Positions 52,751 through 63,037 of a DNA stretch of 64,000 bases are shown piece by piece. The notes under the pieces were generated by a model. The model ran no database searches, was not told where the DNA came from, and saw nothing but the letters and a program-made list of their open reading frames with translations. Each line of letters begins with the position of its first letter. Positions within the stretch are counted from its first letter, which is position 1. The stretch is from Actinomycetota bacterium (lineage in GTDB: Bacteria > Actinomycetota > Acidimicrobiia > Acidimicrobiales > CADCSY01): positions 1 to 64,000 of the forward strand of contig SIRW01000022.1 of the NCBI GenBank assembly GCA_004366205.1. The letters run 5' to 3'. Position numbers and translations under genes: made by a program.

Positions 52751-53698
52751 ATGCGCGCCACGACCACCCGACCCCGCGCCAGCGCGGCGCCCCGGCGAGC
52801 CCAGCGGCGGGCGGCCACGGTCCTCGCCGGCCTGCTCGCCCTCGCCGTGGCGGCGCCGGCGTCGGTCGGCAGCTACACGATCCGGCCCGGTGACACGCTC
52901 GGCGCCATCGCCCGCCAGCACGGGACGACGATCTCGGCGCTGGCGGCCGCCAACGGGATCACCGACGTGAACCGGATCATCGCAGGCCGCACCCTTCAGC
53001 TCCCCGGAGCCGGCGGGGCACCGGCCGTCCCGCCACCGCCTGCGGCGGCCCCGGCCCCGGCGGGCGGCGGGCAGACCTACGTGATCGCCGCCGGGGACAC
53101 CCTGTCGGGCATCGCCCGGCGCTTCGCGGTGACCGTCCGGGCCCTCGCCGACGCCAACGGCATCACCGACGTGAACCGCATCCGGGCCGGGGTGCGCCTG
53201 ACGATCCCCGGCTCGGACCTGACCACCACGCCGACCCCGCCCGCGGCCCGCGCCGGCGTCGACGCCAGCCGGTTCCCCGAGCGGCTCCGCACCAGCCCCG
53301 AGCGCCTGGCCCTCGTCCCGCACTTCCAGCGTTGGGCGGGGGAGTACGGCGTGCCCGTCGACCTGCTGATGGCCATGACCTGGCTCGAGTCCGGCTGGCA
53401 GAACCAGGTCGTGTCCCACGTCGGCGCCCAGGGCATCGGCCAGCTCATGCCCGCCACCGTGGACTTCGTCTCCGACGTGCTGCTGCGGACCCGGCTCGAC
53501 CCCGCCGTGCCCGACCAGAACATCCGCATGAGCGCCCGCTACCTCGCCTGGCTCCTCGAACGGACGGGCGGGGACGAGCGCCTCGCCCTGGCCGGCTACT
53601 ACCAGGGCCTGGCCTCGGTGCGGGCCCGGGGGGTGTTCGCGGTGAGCGAGGCCTACGTGGCGAACGTGCAGACCCTGCGCGCCCGGCACTTCGCGTGA
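52751..53698 (+). CDS. Secreted LysM (x2) + lytic transglycosylase (SLT-like)
   Basis: SYTIRPGDTLGAIARQHGTTISALAAANGITDVNRII; MAMTWLESGWQNQVVSHVGAQGIGQLMPATVDFV. Confidence 0.92.
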   Translation: MRATTTRPRASAAPRRAQRRAATVLAGLLALAVAAPASVGSYTIRPGDTLGAIARQHGTTISALAAANGITDVNRIIAGRTLQLPGAGGAPAVPPPPAAAPAPAGGGQTYVIAAGDTLSGIARRFAVTVRALADANGITDVNRIRAGVRLTIPGSDLTTTPTPPAARAGVDASRFPERLRTSPERLALVPHFQRWAGEYGVPVDLLMAMTWLESGWQNQVVSHVGAQGIGQLMPATVDFVSDVLLRTRLDPAVPDQNIRMSARYLAWLLERTGGDERLALAGYYQGLASVRARGVFAVSEAYVANVQTLRARHFA

Positions 53699-53745
53699 AC
53701 CGCTGAGCGCCGCGCGCGACCCCCTGGAGCGTCCGGTACGGCTAC

Positions 53746-53774
53746 GCTGCCGCCGGCAGCGACACGAGCTGCCG
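53746..53774. promoter_or_regulatory. Triple half-site element upstream of the mce operon
   Basis: GCTGCCG-C-CGGCAGC-GACACGA-GCTGCCG: alternating inverted 7-mers about 60 bp upstream of the mlaF-like start. Confidence 0.4.
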
Positions 53775-53831
53775 CCAGGGCATCGCGCCGGGGCACCGCG
53801 ACGCACCACATGACGACGGAGCAGGGGGTCC

Positions 53832-54686
53832 ATGGCCGGGGACGCCATCATCTCGCTACGGGGGGTCACGAAGTCCTTCGGCAGCCACACCGTGCTCGAG
53901 GACATCAGCTTCGACGTGCCCCGCGGCCGGATCAGCGCCATCCTCGGCCCGTCCGGCACGGGCAAGTCGGTGCTGCTGAAGAACGTCATCGGCCTGTTGC
54001 GGCCCGAGCGGGGCGAGATCTGGGTCGACGGCGAGCAGATCGTGGGCATGGGCGAGCAGGACCTGTACCGGGTGCGCCGCAAGATGGGCGTGCTGTTCCA
54101 GGACGGCGCTCTGTTCGGGTCGATGACGATCTTCGACAACATCGCCTTCCCGCTGCGCGAGCACACCAAGAAGCCCGAGAGCGAGATCCGCGCCATCGTC
54201 GAGGAGAAGGCGGGCATGGTCGGCCTGCTCGACCACATGCGCAAGTACCCCGGCGAGGTTTCCGGCGGCATGAAGAAGCGGGCCGGCCTCGCCCGGGCGC
54301 TGGTGATGGAACCCGAGATCGTGCTGTTCGACGAGCCCGACTCAGGCCTCGACCCCGTGCGCGTCGCCTACCTCGACGAGCTCGTCCGCAAGGTCCAGGA
54401 AGAGACCGGCGCCACGTTCTTCATCATCACCCACAACATCCCGTCGGTGATGCGGACCGCGGACTACCTGGGGGTGCTGTTCCGCTCCCGCCTGGTGCAG
54501 TTCGCCAGCAAGGAGGAGATGCGAGCGTCCGACAACCCGATCATCCGCCAGTTCCTCGCCGGCCGGGCCCGCGGCCCCATCGGCATGGACGAGATGGCCG
54601 ACGACGAGACCGAGCTCGAGCAGGAGCTCGTCGCCCAGGAAGACGAGCTCTTCGGTGACGACGAGCCCGAGATCATGACGGTCTGA
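53832..54686 (+). CDS. MCE-system ABC transporter ATPase (MlaF/Mkl-like)
   Basis: ILGPSGTGKSVLLKNVIGLL, FQDGALFGSMTIFDNIAFPLREHT, VSGGMKKRAGLARALVMEPEIVLFDEPDSGLDP. Confidence 0.94.
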   Translation: MAGDAIISLRGVTKSFGSHTVLEDISFDVPRGRISAILGPSGTGKSVLLKNVIGLLRPERGEIWVDGEQIVGMGEQDLYRVRRKMGVLFQDGALFGSMTIFDNIAFPLREHTKKPESEIRAIVEEKAGMVGLLDHMRKYPGEVSGGMKKRAGLARALVMEPEIVLFDEPDSGLDPVRVAYLDELVRKVQEETGATFFIITHNIPSVMRTADYLGVLFRSRLVQFASKEEMRASDNPIIRQFLAGRARGPIGMDEMADDETELEQELVAQEDELFGDDEPEIMTV

Positions 54687-54694
54687 GGCCCGGC

Positions 54695-55465
54695 GTGATC
54701 GACAAGGCCCAGTTCGTCGTCCGGGAGACCGGCAACATGTTCGCCATCTCGCTGGAGGGCCTGCGGCGGACGTGGGACGTGCGGCACTGGTGGCGCGAGT
54801 ACCTCACGCAGTGCTGGTTCATCGCCAAGGTCACGAGCGTGCCCGTCATCCTCATCTCGATCCCGTTCGGGATGGTCATCGCCCTGCACGTGGGCACCTT
54901 CGCCCGCCAGCTCGGCGCCGAGTCGACCACGGGCGCCGCCATGGTGCTCGCCATCGTGCGGGAGGCGGCCCCCGTCGCCACGGCCCTGTTGATCGCCGGC
55001 GCCGGTGGCTCGGCCATGACCGCGGACCTGGGATCGCGCAAGATCCGCGACGAGATCGCGGCGATGGAGGTCATGGCGGTGAACCCCGTGCACCGCCTGG
55101 TCACGCCCCGCCTGTTCGCGGCCGCCACCGTCGGGGTGTTCCTCGTCTCGCTCGTGAGCCTGGCCGGCCTGGCCGGCGGGTACTTCTTCAACGTCGTCAT
55201 CCAGGACGTCACGCCCGGCGCCTACTTCCAGGGGTTCACCTCGCTCGTCCACCTGCCCGATCTGTACTCGGCGCTGGTGAAGGCGGCTGTGTTCGGGTTC
55301 ATCGCCGCCATGGTCGCCTGCTACAAGGGCCTCTACGCCAAGGGCGGCCCCAAGGGCGTGGGCGACGCCGTGAACCAGGCCGTGGTCATCACGTTCCTGT
55401 TGATCTTCTTCGCCAACTTCGTCATGACCAGCCTGTACTTCGCCCTCGTCCCCCCGAAGTTCTGA
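54695..55465 (+). CDS. YrbE/MlaE-family permease (first copy)
   Basis: IVREAAPVATALLIAGAGGSAMTADLGSRKIRDEIAAMEVMAVNPVHRLVTPRLFA. Confidence 0.94.
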   Translation: MIDKAQFVVRETGNMFAISLEGLRRTWDVRHWWREYLTQCWFIAKVTSVPVILISIPFGMVIALHVGTFARQLGAESTTGAAMVLAIVREAAPVATALLIAGAGGSAMTADLGSRKIRDEIAAMEVMAVNPVHRLVTPRLFAAATVGVFLVSLVSLAGLAGGYFFNVVIQDVTPGAYFQGFTSLVHLPDLYSALVKAAVFGFIAAMVACYKGLYAKGGPKGVGDAVNQAVVITFLLIFFANFVMTSLYFALVPPKF

Positions 55466-55472
55466 GCCGCCG

Positions 55473-56330
55473 TTGACCGCCACCGCCACCGCCCGCCGCA
55501 GCGCCCACCGGGCCGCCATCGCCGCCGGCAGCGCCCTCGAGGAGGTCGGCCGCCAGCTCGGGTTCTACGTGCGGATCCTCTACGAGACCGTCGTCCACCT
55601 CGTGATCCGCCTGCGCTACCGCAACGTCATCCTCAACCTCGTCAGCGACATCACGATCGGCGCCGGGGCCCTGATCGTCGGCGCCGGCATGGTCTTCGTG
55701 ATCTTCTCGATGTCGTTCTTCACCGGCACCCAGGTGGGCATGCAGGGGTTCCGGGGCCTCGAGCAGATCGGCGCCGAGGCGTTCATCGGGCTGGTCGGCG
55801 CCTACGCCAACACCCGGGAGATCACCCCGCTGATCGCGGGGGTCGCCTTCGCCGCCCAGGTCGGTGCCGGCTACACGGCCGAGCTCGGCGCCATGCGCAT
55901 CTCCGACGAGATCGACGCCCTCGAGGTCATGTCGGTGCCCACGTTCGTGTACCTGGTGTGCACCCGGGTCGTGGCGGCCGTGACCGCCATCATCCCGCTG
56001 TACCTGCTCTCGCTGTACGCCAGCTTCGTCGCCACCAAGCTCATCGCCGTGTGGTTCTTCGGGATGTCCGAGGGCATCTACGACTACTACTTCCGGCTCT
56101 ACCTGCCGCCGATCGACCTGCTCTACAGCCTGGCCAAGGCGGCGATCTTCGCCGTCGCCGTCGCCCTCATCCACTGCTACTACGGGTTCTACGCCTCCGG
56201 CGGGCCCGAGGGCGTGGGCGTGGCCACCGGCCGGGCGATCCGGCTCAGCATCACGACCGTCGTGGTGCTCAACCTGCTGCTGTCGCTGCTGTTCTGGGGT
56301 GGCGGCGACACGGTGAACCTGAGCGGGTGA
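55473..56330 (+). CDS. YrbE/MlaE-family permease (second copy)
   Basis: NTREITPLIAGVAFAAQVGAGYTAELGAMRISDEIDALEVMSVPTFVYLVCTRVVAA. Confidence 0.94.
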   Translation: MTATATARRSAHRAAIAAGSALEEVGRQLGFYVRILYETVVHLVIRLRYRNVILNLVSDITIGAGALIVGAGMVFVIFSMSFFTGTQVGMQGFRGLEQIGAEAFIGLVGAYANTREITPLIAGVAFAAQVGAGYTAELGAMRISDEIDALEVMSVPTFVYLVCTRVVAAVTAIIPLYLLSLYASFVATKLIAVWFFGMSEGIYDYYFRLYLPPIDLLYSLAKAAIFAVAVALIHCYYGFYASGGPEGVGVATGRAIRLSITTVVVLNLLLSLLFWGGGDTVNLSG

Positions 56331-56337
56331 GGGGACC

Positions 56338-57531
56338 GTGAGCGAGCACCAGCGCCAGGTCCTCGTCGGGCTGATCGCCCTCACCCTGTTCTTCGCGCTG
56401 GCCGCCATCGGCGTGAAGGCCGCCTTCGGCGCCTTCCGGCCCACCTACACCCTCGAGGCCCGCTTCGCCGCCGCCGGGCAGGGCCTCACCCCGGGCTCGG
56501 ACGTGCGCATCCGGGGGGTGAACGTGGGCGAGGTCCGACGCGTCGAGCTCGACCGCGGCCGAGCGCTGGTGACCCTGGCGATGAACCGTGACGAGCGGGT
56601 GCCCCACACGGTGCGGGCGGTGGTCCGCCCGAAGACCCTGTTCGGCGAGAAGTTCATCGACCTCGAGCCCGGCGACGCCGAGTCCACCGGCCCCTACCTC
56701 GCCGACGGCGACGAGATCGCCGACACGCTCGGCGGCTTCGAGCTCGAGCAGGTCCTCGTCGACGCCTACCCCGTGCTCGAGGCCATCGACCCGGTCGACC
56801 TCGCCGTCATCATCTCCTCGCTGGCCGAGGGCGCCGAGGGCATGGGCGAGCGGGTCAACCGCACGATCGTCAACTTCCAGCAGCTCACCGCCCTCCAGGT
56901 GCGCCGGGACGGCGAGCTGCGCCGGTTCCTGGCCGACTTCGCGGCGCTGAGCGACGAGCTGGCGAACCGGGCCGAGGACCTCGTCGCCGGCGCCCGCGAC
57001 CTCAGCGCCGCGCTGCCCGTGATCAACGAGCGGGGTGACGAGCTCGTCGCCCTGCTCGACCAGACCGCCCGCCTGAGCACCGACGTGGCGGACCTGCTCG
57101 ACGCCAACCGCCCGTTCCTGCGCCGCAGCATCGACGCCGGCAACAAGAGCCTCACCGTGCTCCACGAGGAGCGGGAGCAGATCGGGCCGCTCGTCCGGGG
57201 CCTCCGCCAGTTCACGCAGCTGTTGACCGAGGCGATCCGCATCGACGCCGGCGACGGCACGCTGCTGGCCGCCGTCAAGAGCATCCCGGGCGGCGACCCG
57301 TGCGGGTACGGCCAGGGGGTCGAGTGCCTGCTGGCGCCCGCCGAGGACCTCGTGCCCGCCGAGGACGGGGGGGTACCGCCGCCCGGACCCGTGCCGCCGC
57401 TGCCGCCCCTGCCCCTGCCCGAGGTGCCCCTCGACCCGCCGGTCGTCCCGGTGCCCGATCTCGGGGGCCCGCTGCGGTCGCGGTCGGGAGCGAGCGGCAT
57501 CGTGGCGCTGCTCGAGGACCTGCTGCGATGA
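56338..57531 (+). CDS. MCE family protein 1
   Basis: YTLEARFAAAGQGLTPGSDVRIRGVNVGEVRRVELDRGRALVTLAMNRDERVPHTVRAVVRPKTLFGEKFIDLEPG. Confidence 0.94.
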   Translation: MSEHQRQVLVGLIALTLFFALAAIGVKAAFGAFRPTYTLEARFAAAGQGLTPGSDVRIRGVNVGEVRRVELDRGRALVTLAMNRDERVPHTVRAVVRPKTLFGEKFIDLEPGDAESTGPYLADGDEIADTLGGFELEQVLVDAYPVLEAIDPVDLAVIISSLAEGAEGMGERVNRTIVNFQQLTALQVRRDGELRRFLADFAALSDELANRAEDLVAGARDLSAALPVINERGDELVALLDQTARLSTDVADLLDANRPFLRRSIDAGNKSLTVLHEEREQIGPLVRGLRQFTQLLTEAIRIDAGDGTLLAAVKSIPGGDPCGYGQGVECLLAPAEDLVPAEDGGVPPPGPVPPLPPLPLPEVPLDPPVVPVPDLGGPLRSRSGASGIVALLEDLLR

Positions 57532-58598
57532 CGCGCGTCGCCGTCAAGTTCGGCGTGTTCGCCGCCGTGTGCCTGGCCATCACCGCCTGGCTGGCGATGA
57601 CGATCGGCAACATCCGGCTCTTCGAGTCGACCTACGAGGTGCGGGCCACCTTCGACGACGTCACCGGCCTCATCGTCGACGACAACGTGAAGGTGGCCGG
57701 TGTCGTCGTCGGGAAGGTCACGAAGATCGAGATCGACCGGGGCCGGGCCGACGTCACGTTCACGGTGAACGACCACGTGCGGCTGCCGTCGGACTCGACG
57801 GCCGCCATCCGCTGGCGGAACCTCATCGGCCAGCGCTACCTCTACGTCTACCCGGGCACGGCGGCGACCGTGCTCGAGCCCGGCGCCCGGCTCGAGCGCA
57901 CGATCTCGGTGGTCGACCTGGGCGAGCTGTTCAACCGGCTGGGCCCGATCGTCGCCGCCATCGACCCGGCCCAGGTGAACGACTTCCTCGACACGGTGAC
58001 CCTCGCCCTCGAGGGCAACGAGGACCAGGTGCGGGCGACGCTCGCGGACCTCGCGACCCTGGCGTCCACGCTCGGCGAGCGCGACGCGGCCCTCGGCCGG
58101 CTCGTGGGCAACCTCGACACCGTCGCGGGCACCATCGCCCAGCGCGACCGGCAGATCCGCACCGTGCTCGACAACCTGGTCGAGATCACCTCGGCGTTCA
58201 GCGACAACACCGGCGTCGTGGAAGCCGCGCTCGACGAGCTCGGACCGTTCTCCGAGCGCCTCGCCACCCTCCTCGCCGGCAACCGCGGCGAGATCGACCG
58301 GTCGCTCCTGCACCTCGTGGCGGTGCTCGACGTCGTCGAGGGCCGGCTCGGGCCCCTCGAGCAGGCCGTGGCCGGGCTGGACACGGCCAGCGCCGCCGTC
58401 TTCCGGGCCGGTCGGCACGGCGAGTGGCTGAACCAGGTCATCCCGTGCTTCGAGCTCGGCCCGCCCGAGAGCGAGCCGCCCGCCTGCGCCTACGGCGAGG
58501 ACGGCGCCCCCGCCGGCGTGCCCCCCGCCGGCGTCCGCACGCAGGTCGACGCCGTGCGCCACCTCATGGGGCTGGACCTGCTCGGGGGGCGGCGGTGA
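57528..58598 (+). CDS. MCE family protein 2
   Basis: YEVRATFDDVTGLIVDDNVKVAGVVVGKVTKIEIDRGRADVTFTVNDHVRLPSDSTAAIRWRNLIGQRYLYVYPG; 4-bp overlap. Confidence 0.94.
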   Translation: MTRVAVKFGVFAAVCLAITAWLAMTIGNIRLFESTYEVRATFDDVTGLIVDDNVKVAGVVVGKVTKIEIDRGRADVTFTVNDHVRLPSDSTAAIRWRNLIGQRYLYVYPGTAATVLEPGARLERTISVVDLGELFNRLGPIVAAIDPAQVNDFLDTVTLALEGNEDQVRATLADLATLASTLGERDAALGRLVGNLDTVAGTIAQRDRQIRTVLDNLVEITSAFSDNTGVVEAALDELGPFSERLATLLAGNRGEIDRSLLHLVAVLDVVEGRLGPLEQAVAGLDTASAAVFRAGRHGEWLNQVIPCFELGPPESEPPACAYGEDGAPAGVPPAGVRTQVDAVRHLMGLDLLGGRR

Positions 58599-59635
58599 GG
58601 ACCCCCCGACTGCGGTCGTTCCGCGACCTCAACCCCTACGCCGTCGGGCTCGTGTCCGTGGCCGTCATCGGCCTCCTCGTCGCCCTCGCCATGGCCGTCG
58701 GGGTGCTGCACCTGTTCGAGCGCACCTACACCGTGCGGGCCGAGTTCGCCGACGTCGCCGGGCTGCGGGTGGGCGACGACGTCAAGGTGGCGGGCATCCA
58801 GGCGGGCCGGGTCGGCAGCATCGACGTCGACCGCCGGCGCGGCCTGGTCGTGGTCGACCTCGTCGTGCAGCGCCACGTCGACCTCGGGCCGGAGACGACC
58901 GCGGAGATCGCCCTCGAGACGCTCCTCGGCGCCAAGCACGTGCGCCTGGCCGGGCCGGTGGAGGCGCCGTTCCTCGCCGACCTCGACGACGGCAGCCGGG
59001 TCATCCCCCGGGACCGCACCCGCACGCCCTTCGACCTGTTCGAGCTGACCCGCATCGCCACCCGCAGCGTCGAGGCCACCGACACCGACCGGTTGAACCA
59101 GCTCATCAACCAGCTCGCCGACGTCACCGGCGGCCAGCGCGACACCGTGTCGGAGCTGGTCGTGGGCATCGACCGCATGGCCCGGGCCCTCACCCAGCGC
59201 GACGAGCAGCTGCGCAGCCTCCTCGACCACAGCGCCACCCTCACCCAGACGCTGGCCGAGAAGGACCGGACCCTCGTCGCCCTGATCGACGCCAGCCAGG
59301 AGATCCTACGCGTGATCGGCGAGCGCGAGGCCGACCTCGGTGCCGCCCTGCGCAGCGGCGCTCGCATGTCCGGCGAGCTCGCCCGCCTGCTCGCCGACAA
59401 CAAGGCCGAGCTCGACCGGATCCTCTCGGTGCTGCACCCCACCCTGGCCGTCGTCGAGCGCAACCAGGAGGCGCTCGACCGGACGCTGGCATGGCTCGGC
59501 CCCGCGTTCCTCGGCCAGTCCCGGGCCACCTCCCACGGGCCCTGGGCCGACATCTTCGTGCAGTCGCTCGGGCCCGACGCCGTCGGCGTGTTCGCCGACG
59601 TCATCGCCGGCGTGCTGGAGGGCGGCGACCAGTGA
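58595..59635 (+). CDS. MCE family protein 3
   Basis: YTVRAEFADVAGLRVGDDVKVAGIQAGRVGSIDVDRRRGLVVVDLVVQRHVDLGPETTAEIALETLLGAKHVRLAG. Confidence 0.94.
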   Translation: MRTPRLRSFRDLNPYAVGLVSVAVIGLLVALAMAVGVLHLFERTYTVRAEFADVAGLRVGDDVKVAGIQAGRVGSIDVDRRRGLVVVDLVVQRHVDLGPETTAEIALETLLGAKHVRLAGPVEAPFLADLDDGSRVIPRDRTRTPFDLFELTRIATRSVEATDTDRLNQLINQLADVTGGQRDTVSELVVGIDRMARALTQRDEQLRSLLDHSATLTQTLAEKDRTLVALIDASQEILRVIGEREADLGAALRSGARMSGELARLLADNKAELDRILSVLHPTLAVVERNQEALDRTLAWLGPAFLGQSRATSHGPWADIFVQSLGPDAVGVFADVIAGVLEGGDQ

Positions 59636-60882
59636 GCGCCCGCGCCCGGCTCGCCGGCCTGCTCCTGCTCCCCGCCGTGCTCGTCCTGGGCGGCTGCGGC
59701 CTGGTCGGGGGCGGCGACACCTACCGGGTCTCGGTCGTGTTCGACCGGGCGGTGTCGCTCTACCCGGAGTCGCAGGTGCTGGTCCTGGGGCTGCCGGTCG
59801 GCACGGTCCGCAGCGTCGAGCCCCACGGGCGGGAGGTCCACGTCGAGCTCGACATCGACGCCGGCATCCCCCTGCCGGCCGACGTCCACGCCAGCCTGCT
59901 GCCCCGGTCGCTGATCGGCGAGCGGACCGTGCAGCTCTTCCCGGCGTGGACCGAGGGCGACCCCCGCCTGCCCGAAGGGGGCAGCATCCCCGTGGAGCGC
60001 ACCGTCGTGCCCGTCGAGCCCGACGAGGCGCTCGAGGCCGCCCGCGACTTCCTGCAGTCCCTCGACCCCGACGGCGCCGGCCGGCTCGTCGAGAACCTGG
60101 CCGGGGACCTGGAGGGCACCGGCGCCGACCTGAACCGGGCCCTCGAGTCGCTCTCCGGGCTGGCCAGCACGTTCGCGGCCAAGAGCGGCGAGCTGGTCGC
60201 GATCGTCGAGAACCTCGACCGGCTCACCGCGACGCTCGTCACGCGCGAGGCCCAGCTCGGCCGCGTCCTCGACGACTTCGCCCAAGCCACCGCCGCCCTC
60301 GCCCGCGAGCGCCAGGCCATCGAGGAGCTGGTCGCCGGGCTCGCCCGGGTGTCCACCGACGGGCTCGACCTGGTGAGCGCCCACGCCGCCGAGCTCGACC
60401 GGGGCCTCGACGTCGTGGGTCGGACGCTGCGCTCCGCGGTCGCCAACCTCGACTCGGTGCGCGACCTCCTCGACGCCGGGCCGCTCCTGGCCACCGGCCT
60501 CGACGGCGCCTACAACCCCGAGTACCGGCGCCTCGACCTGCGCCCCAACCTCTCGCCCGTCGTCACCGACTCGCTGAACCGGGCGCTCGAGCCCCTGGGC
60601 ATCGACCTGAGCGAGCTGTGCGTCCCCGCCGACGTGGAGTGCCCCGACGCGGAGCTGCCCGTGCCGCTGGGCACCGGTGGGGCCCTGGGAGCGGCGCCCG
60701 ACGCCGCCGGCGCCGTCGGTGCGGGGGCCCGCGGCGCCGGCCCCGACGCCCGGGCGGTGCCGGCAGCCCTCACCGCTCGGCACGCGCCGGCGCCCGGTCG
60801 TCACTGGGCGCCCGATGCCGTGGCCGCCGCCGGCCGCTTCCTGCGCCGGGCGGCGGCCACGCTCCTCGGGGGTGCCGGGTGA
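59632..60882 (+). CDS. MCE family protein 4, probable lipoprotein
   Basis: Lipobox-like LLLLPAVLVLGGCG; YRVSVVFDRAVSLYPESQVLVLGLPVGTVRSVEPHGREVHVELDIDAGIPLP. Confidence 0.92.
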   Translation: MSARARLAGLLLLPAVLVLGGCGLVGGGDTYRVSVVFDRAVSLYPESQVLVLGLPVGTVRSVEPHGREVHVELDIDAGIPLPADVHASLLPRSLIGERTVQLFPAWTEGDPRLPEGGSIPVERTVVPVEPDEALEAARDFLQSLDPDGAGRLVENLAGDLEGTGADLNRALESLSGLASTFAAKSGELVAIVENLDRLTATLVTREAQLGRVLDDFAQATAALARERQAIEELVAGLARVSTDGLDLVSAHAAELDRGLDVVGRTLRSAVANLDSVRDLLDAGPLLATGLDGAYNPEYRRLDLRPNLSPVVTDSLNRALEPLGIDLSELCVPADVECPDAELPVPLGTGGALGAAPDAAGAVGAGARGAGPDARAVPAALTARHAPAPGRHWAPDAVAAAGRFLRRAAATLLGGAG

Positions 60883-61856
60883 GCCGCCTGCGCCGCGCCC
60901 TGGCGGCCGTGCTCGTCGGCGCGCTGGTCGCCACCGGGCTCACCGCCTGCGGGGGTGACGCCCCGATCCGGCTCACGGCCACGTTCGACGACGTGGGCGA
61001 CCTCGTCGTCGGCCACTCGGTGCAGATGGCCGACGTGCGCGTCGGGCGCATCACCCGCATCGAGCTCACCGAGGACTTCCGCGCCGAGGTCGGCTTCGAG
61101 ATCAGGGGCGACCTCGAGGTGCCGCGGGCGTCGAGCGCCGTGCTGCGCACCACGTCGCTGCTCGGCGAGAAGTTCATCGAGCTGCGCGCCCTCGGCGACC
61201 CCACCGAAGGCCCGTTCCTTGAAGACGGCGACGTCGTCGAACGGGCCTTCGAGGCGCCCGAGCTCGAGTTCGTGGCCGAGCAGGCCGTCAACGTGCTCGG
61301 CGCCGTGGTCGCCAACGACCTGCGCATCCTCGTCGAGACCGGCAGCGTGGGCTTCGGTGGGCGGGGGCCCGAGCTGCGGGCCCTGCTCGACGACCTCGCC
61401 GTGATCACCGACACGCTGGCCGAGCGCTCCGGCGACATCGGCCGGATCATCGACCGGCTGGACGCGGCGGCGGGCACCCTCGCCGGTGGCTCGGGTGACC
61501 TGGACGGCCTGCTGGTGGAGCTGGCCCGGACCACGCAGCTGCTCGCCGACAACCGGGACCGGGCGATCACCGCCGTCGAGGCCCTCACCCGCCTCGCCCG
61601 CATCCAGAACGAGGAGGTCCTCGGTCCGCACCTCTCCGACCTCGACCGCCAGCTCAGCCAGCTCGACGCCATCCTCGAGCGGGTGGCGGGCGCCACCGGC
61701 GAGGTGGCGTCGCTCGTCGACTGGCTCGTGCTGTTCGTCGAGCGGCTGCCCCTCGGCGTCCCCGGCGACTTCGCCCAGGTCTACGGCTGGAACGTCACCG
61801 ACGACGAGGAGGGCGAGGACCCCGTCGAGGTCCCCCTCGGAGGGGCGGGCCGATGA
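60879..61856 (+). CDS. MCE family protein 5, probable lipoprotein
   Basis: Lipobox-like LVATGLTACGG; LTATFDDVGDLVVGHSVQMADVRVGRITRIELTEDFRAEVGFEIRGDLEVP. Confidence 0.92.
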   Translation: MSRLRRALAAVLVGALVATGLTACGGDAPIRLTATFDDVGDLVVGHSVQMADVRVGRITRIELTEDFRAEVGFEIRGDLEVPRASSAVLRTTSLLGEKFIELRALGDPTEGPFLEDGDVVERAFEAPELEFVAEQAVNVLGAVVANDLRILVETGSVGFGGRGPELRALLDDLAVITDTLAERSGDIGRIIDRLDAAAGTLAGGSGDLDGLLVELARTTQLLADNRDRAITAVEALTRLARIQNEEVLGPHLSDLDRQLSQLDAILERVAGATGEVASLVDWLVLFVERLPLGVPGDFAQVYGWNVTDDEEGEDPVEVPLGGAGR

Positions 61857-63037
61857 ACCGGCGCGTCCTGATCAACCTGGCGTTCTTCGGCGCGGTCTTC
61901 GCCGTCATGCTCGTCTGGGCCGCCCGCAACCTGGTCACGGTCGAGGCCCTCGAGCGCCCCTACGACATCGCCGCCGAGTTCGACGCCGCCGTCGGCATCA
62001 TGCAGCGCTCCGAGGTCGCCTACCTGGGCGTGGGCTACGGCTACGTCGACCGGGTGGAGCGCATCGACCGGGGCGTGCGCATCCACATGAAGATCGACCG
62101 GGACCGGCGGATCCCCGCAGGGTCCACCGCCCACATCTTCCGCAAGTCCGCCATCGGCGAGCCCTTCATCGACTTCGCGCCACCAACCGACGGCGACCTG
62201 GCGGACGGCCCGTTCATCGAGCCCGGCGAGGTCGTGCCGCGCGAGCGCACCGCGATCCCGCTCGAGTTCTCCGAGCTGTTGCGGGCCGCGTCCGAGCTGC
62301 TCGGGAACGTCTCCCCGGAGGCGACCCGCACGCTCGTCACCGAGCTGGCCGCCGCCCTGGAGGGCCGGGGACCCGACCTGCGCCGCCTCACCGAGGCCGG
62401 CGACCACCTGAGCGCCACGTTCGCCGAGCGCACCGACGTGCTCGACCGCCTCGCCGTGAACTCCACGCGCCTCACGCGGGTCATGGCCGAGCACCGCGGC
62501 TCGTTCGGGCGCTCGGTCAGCGACCTGGCCGACCTGGCCGAGAGCCTGCGGCGCTCCGGCGACGACCTGGCGGTGGTGCTCGACCAGGGCAGCCGGCTGA
62601 TCACCGAGGCCGCCGACCTGGTCGGCGGGCAGAAGGCCAACCTCGACTGCATCCTGTCCGACCTCGAGGTCGTCCTCGGCGAGGCGACCACGCCCGAGCG
62701 CCTCGCCGGCCTGCGGACCCTGCTGCAGGTCGGGCCCCGCGCCTTCGGCAACGTGTTCCGCACCCTCGACGAGGAGCCCGACGGGCCGTGGGTCCGGGTC
62801 GGCATCATCCTGAACCCCGAGAACCCCTCCCAGCAGTACGTCCCGCCGAAGTCGCTGCCCGAGGTGCCACCCGTGCCGGCGTGCGACTCGCCCCTCCAGG
62901 CGGCGCCGGCCGGCGCCCGGCCCGCGTCGGCGCCGGCGGACCCGGCGCCGGCCGCCCCGCTCGTGCTGCTCGCCGGGCTGGGTCTGGGCGGCGGCGCCGT
63001 CGTGCTGCGGGTCACCCGCATCGAGGAGGCGCCGTGA
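61853..63037 (+). CDS. MCE family protein 6
   Basis: YDIAAEFDAAVGIMQRSEVAYLGVGYGYVDRVERIDRGVRIHMKIDRDRRIPAGSTAHIFRKSAIGEPFIDF; C-terminal TM. Confidence 0.92.
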   Translation: MNRRVLINLAFFGAVFAVMLVWAARNLVTVEALERPYDIAAEFDAAVGIMQRSEVAYLGVGYGYVDRVERIDRGVRIHMKIDRDRRIPAGSTAHIFRKSAIGEPFIDFAPPTDGDLADGPFIEPGEVVPRERTAIPLEFSELLRAASELLGNVSPEATRTLVTELAAALEGRGPDLRRLTEAGDHLSATFAERTDVLDRLAVNSTRLTRVMAEHRGSFGRSVSDLADLAESLRRSGDDLAVVLDQGSRLITEAADLVGGQKANLDCILSDLEVVLGEATTPERLAGLRTLLQVGPRAFGNVFRTLDEEPDGPWVRVGIILNPENPSQQYVPPKSLPEVPPVPACDSPLQAAPAGARPASAPADPAPAAPLVLLAGLGLGGGAVVLRVTRIEEAP

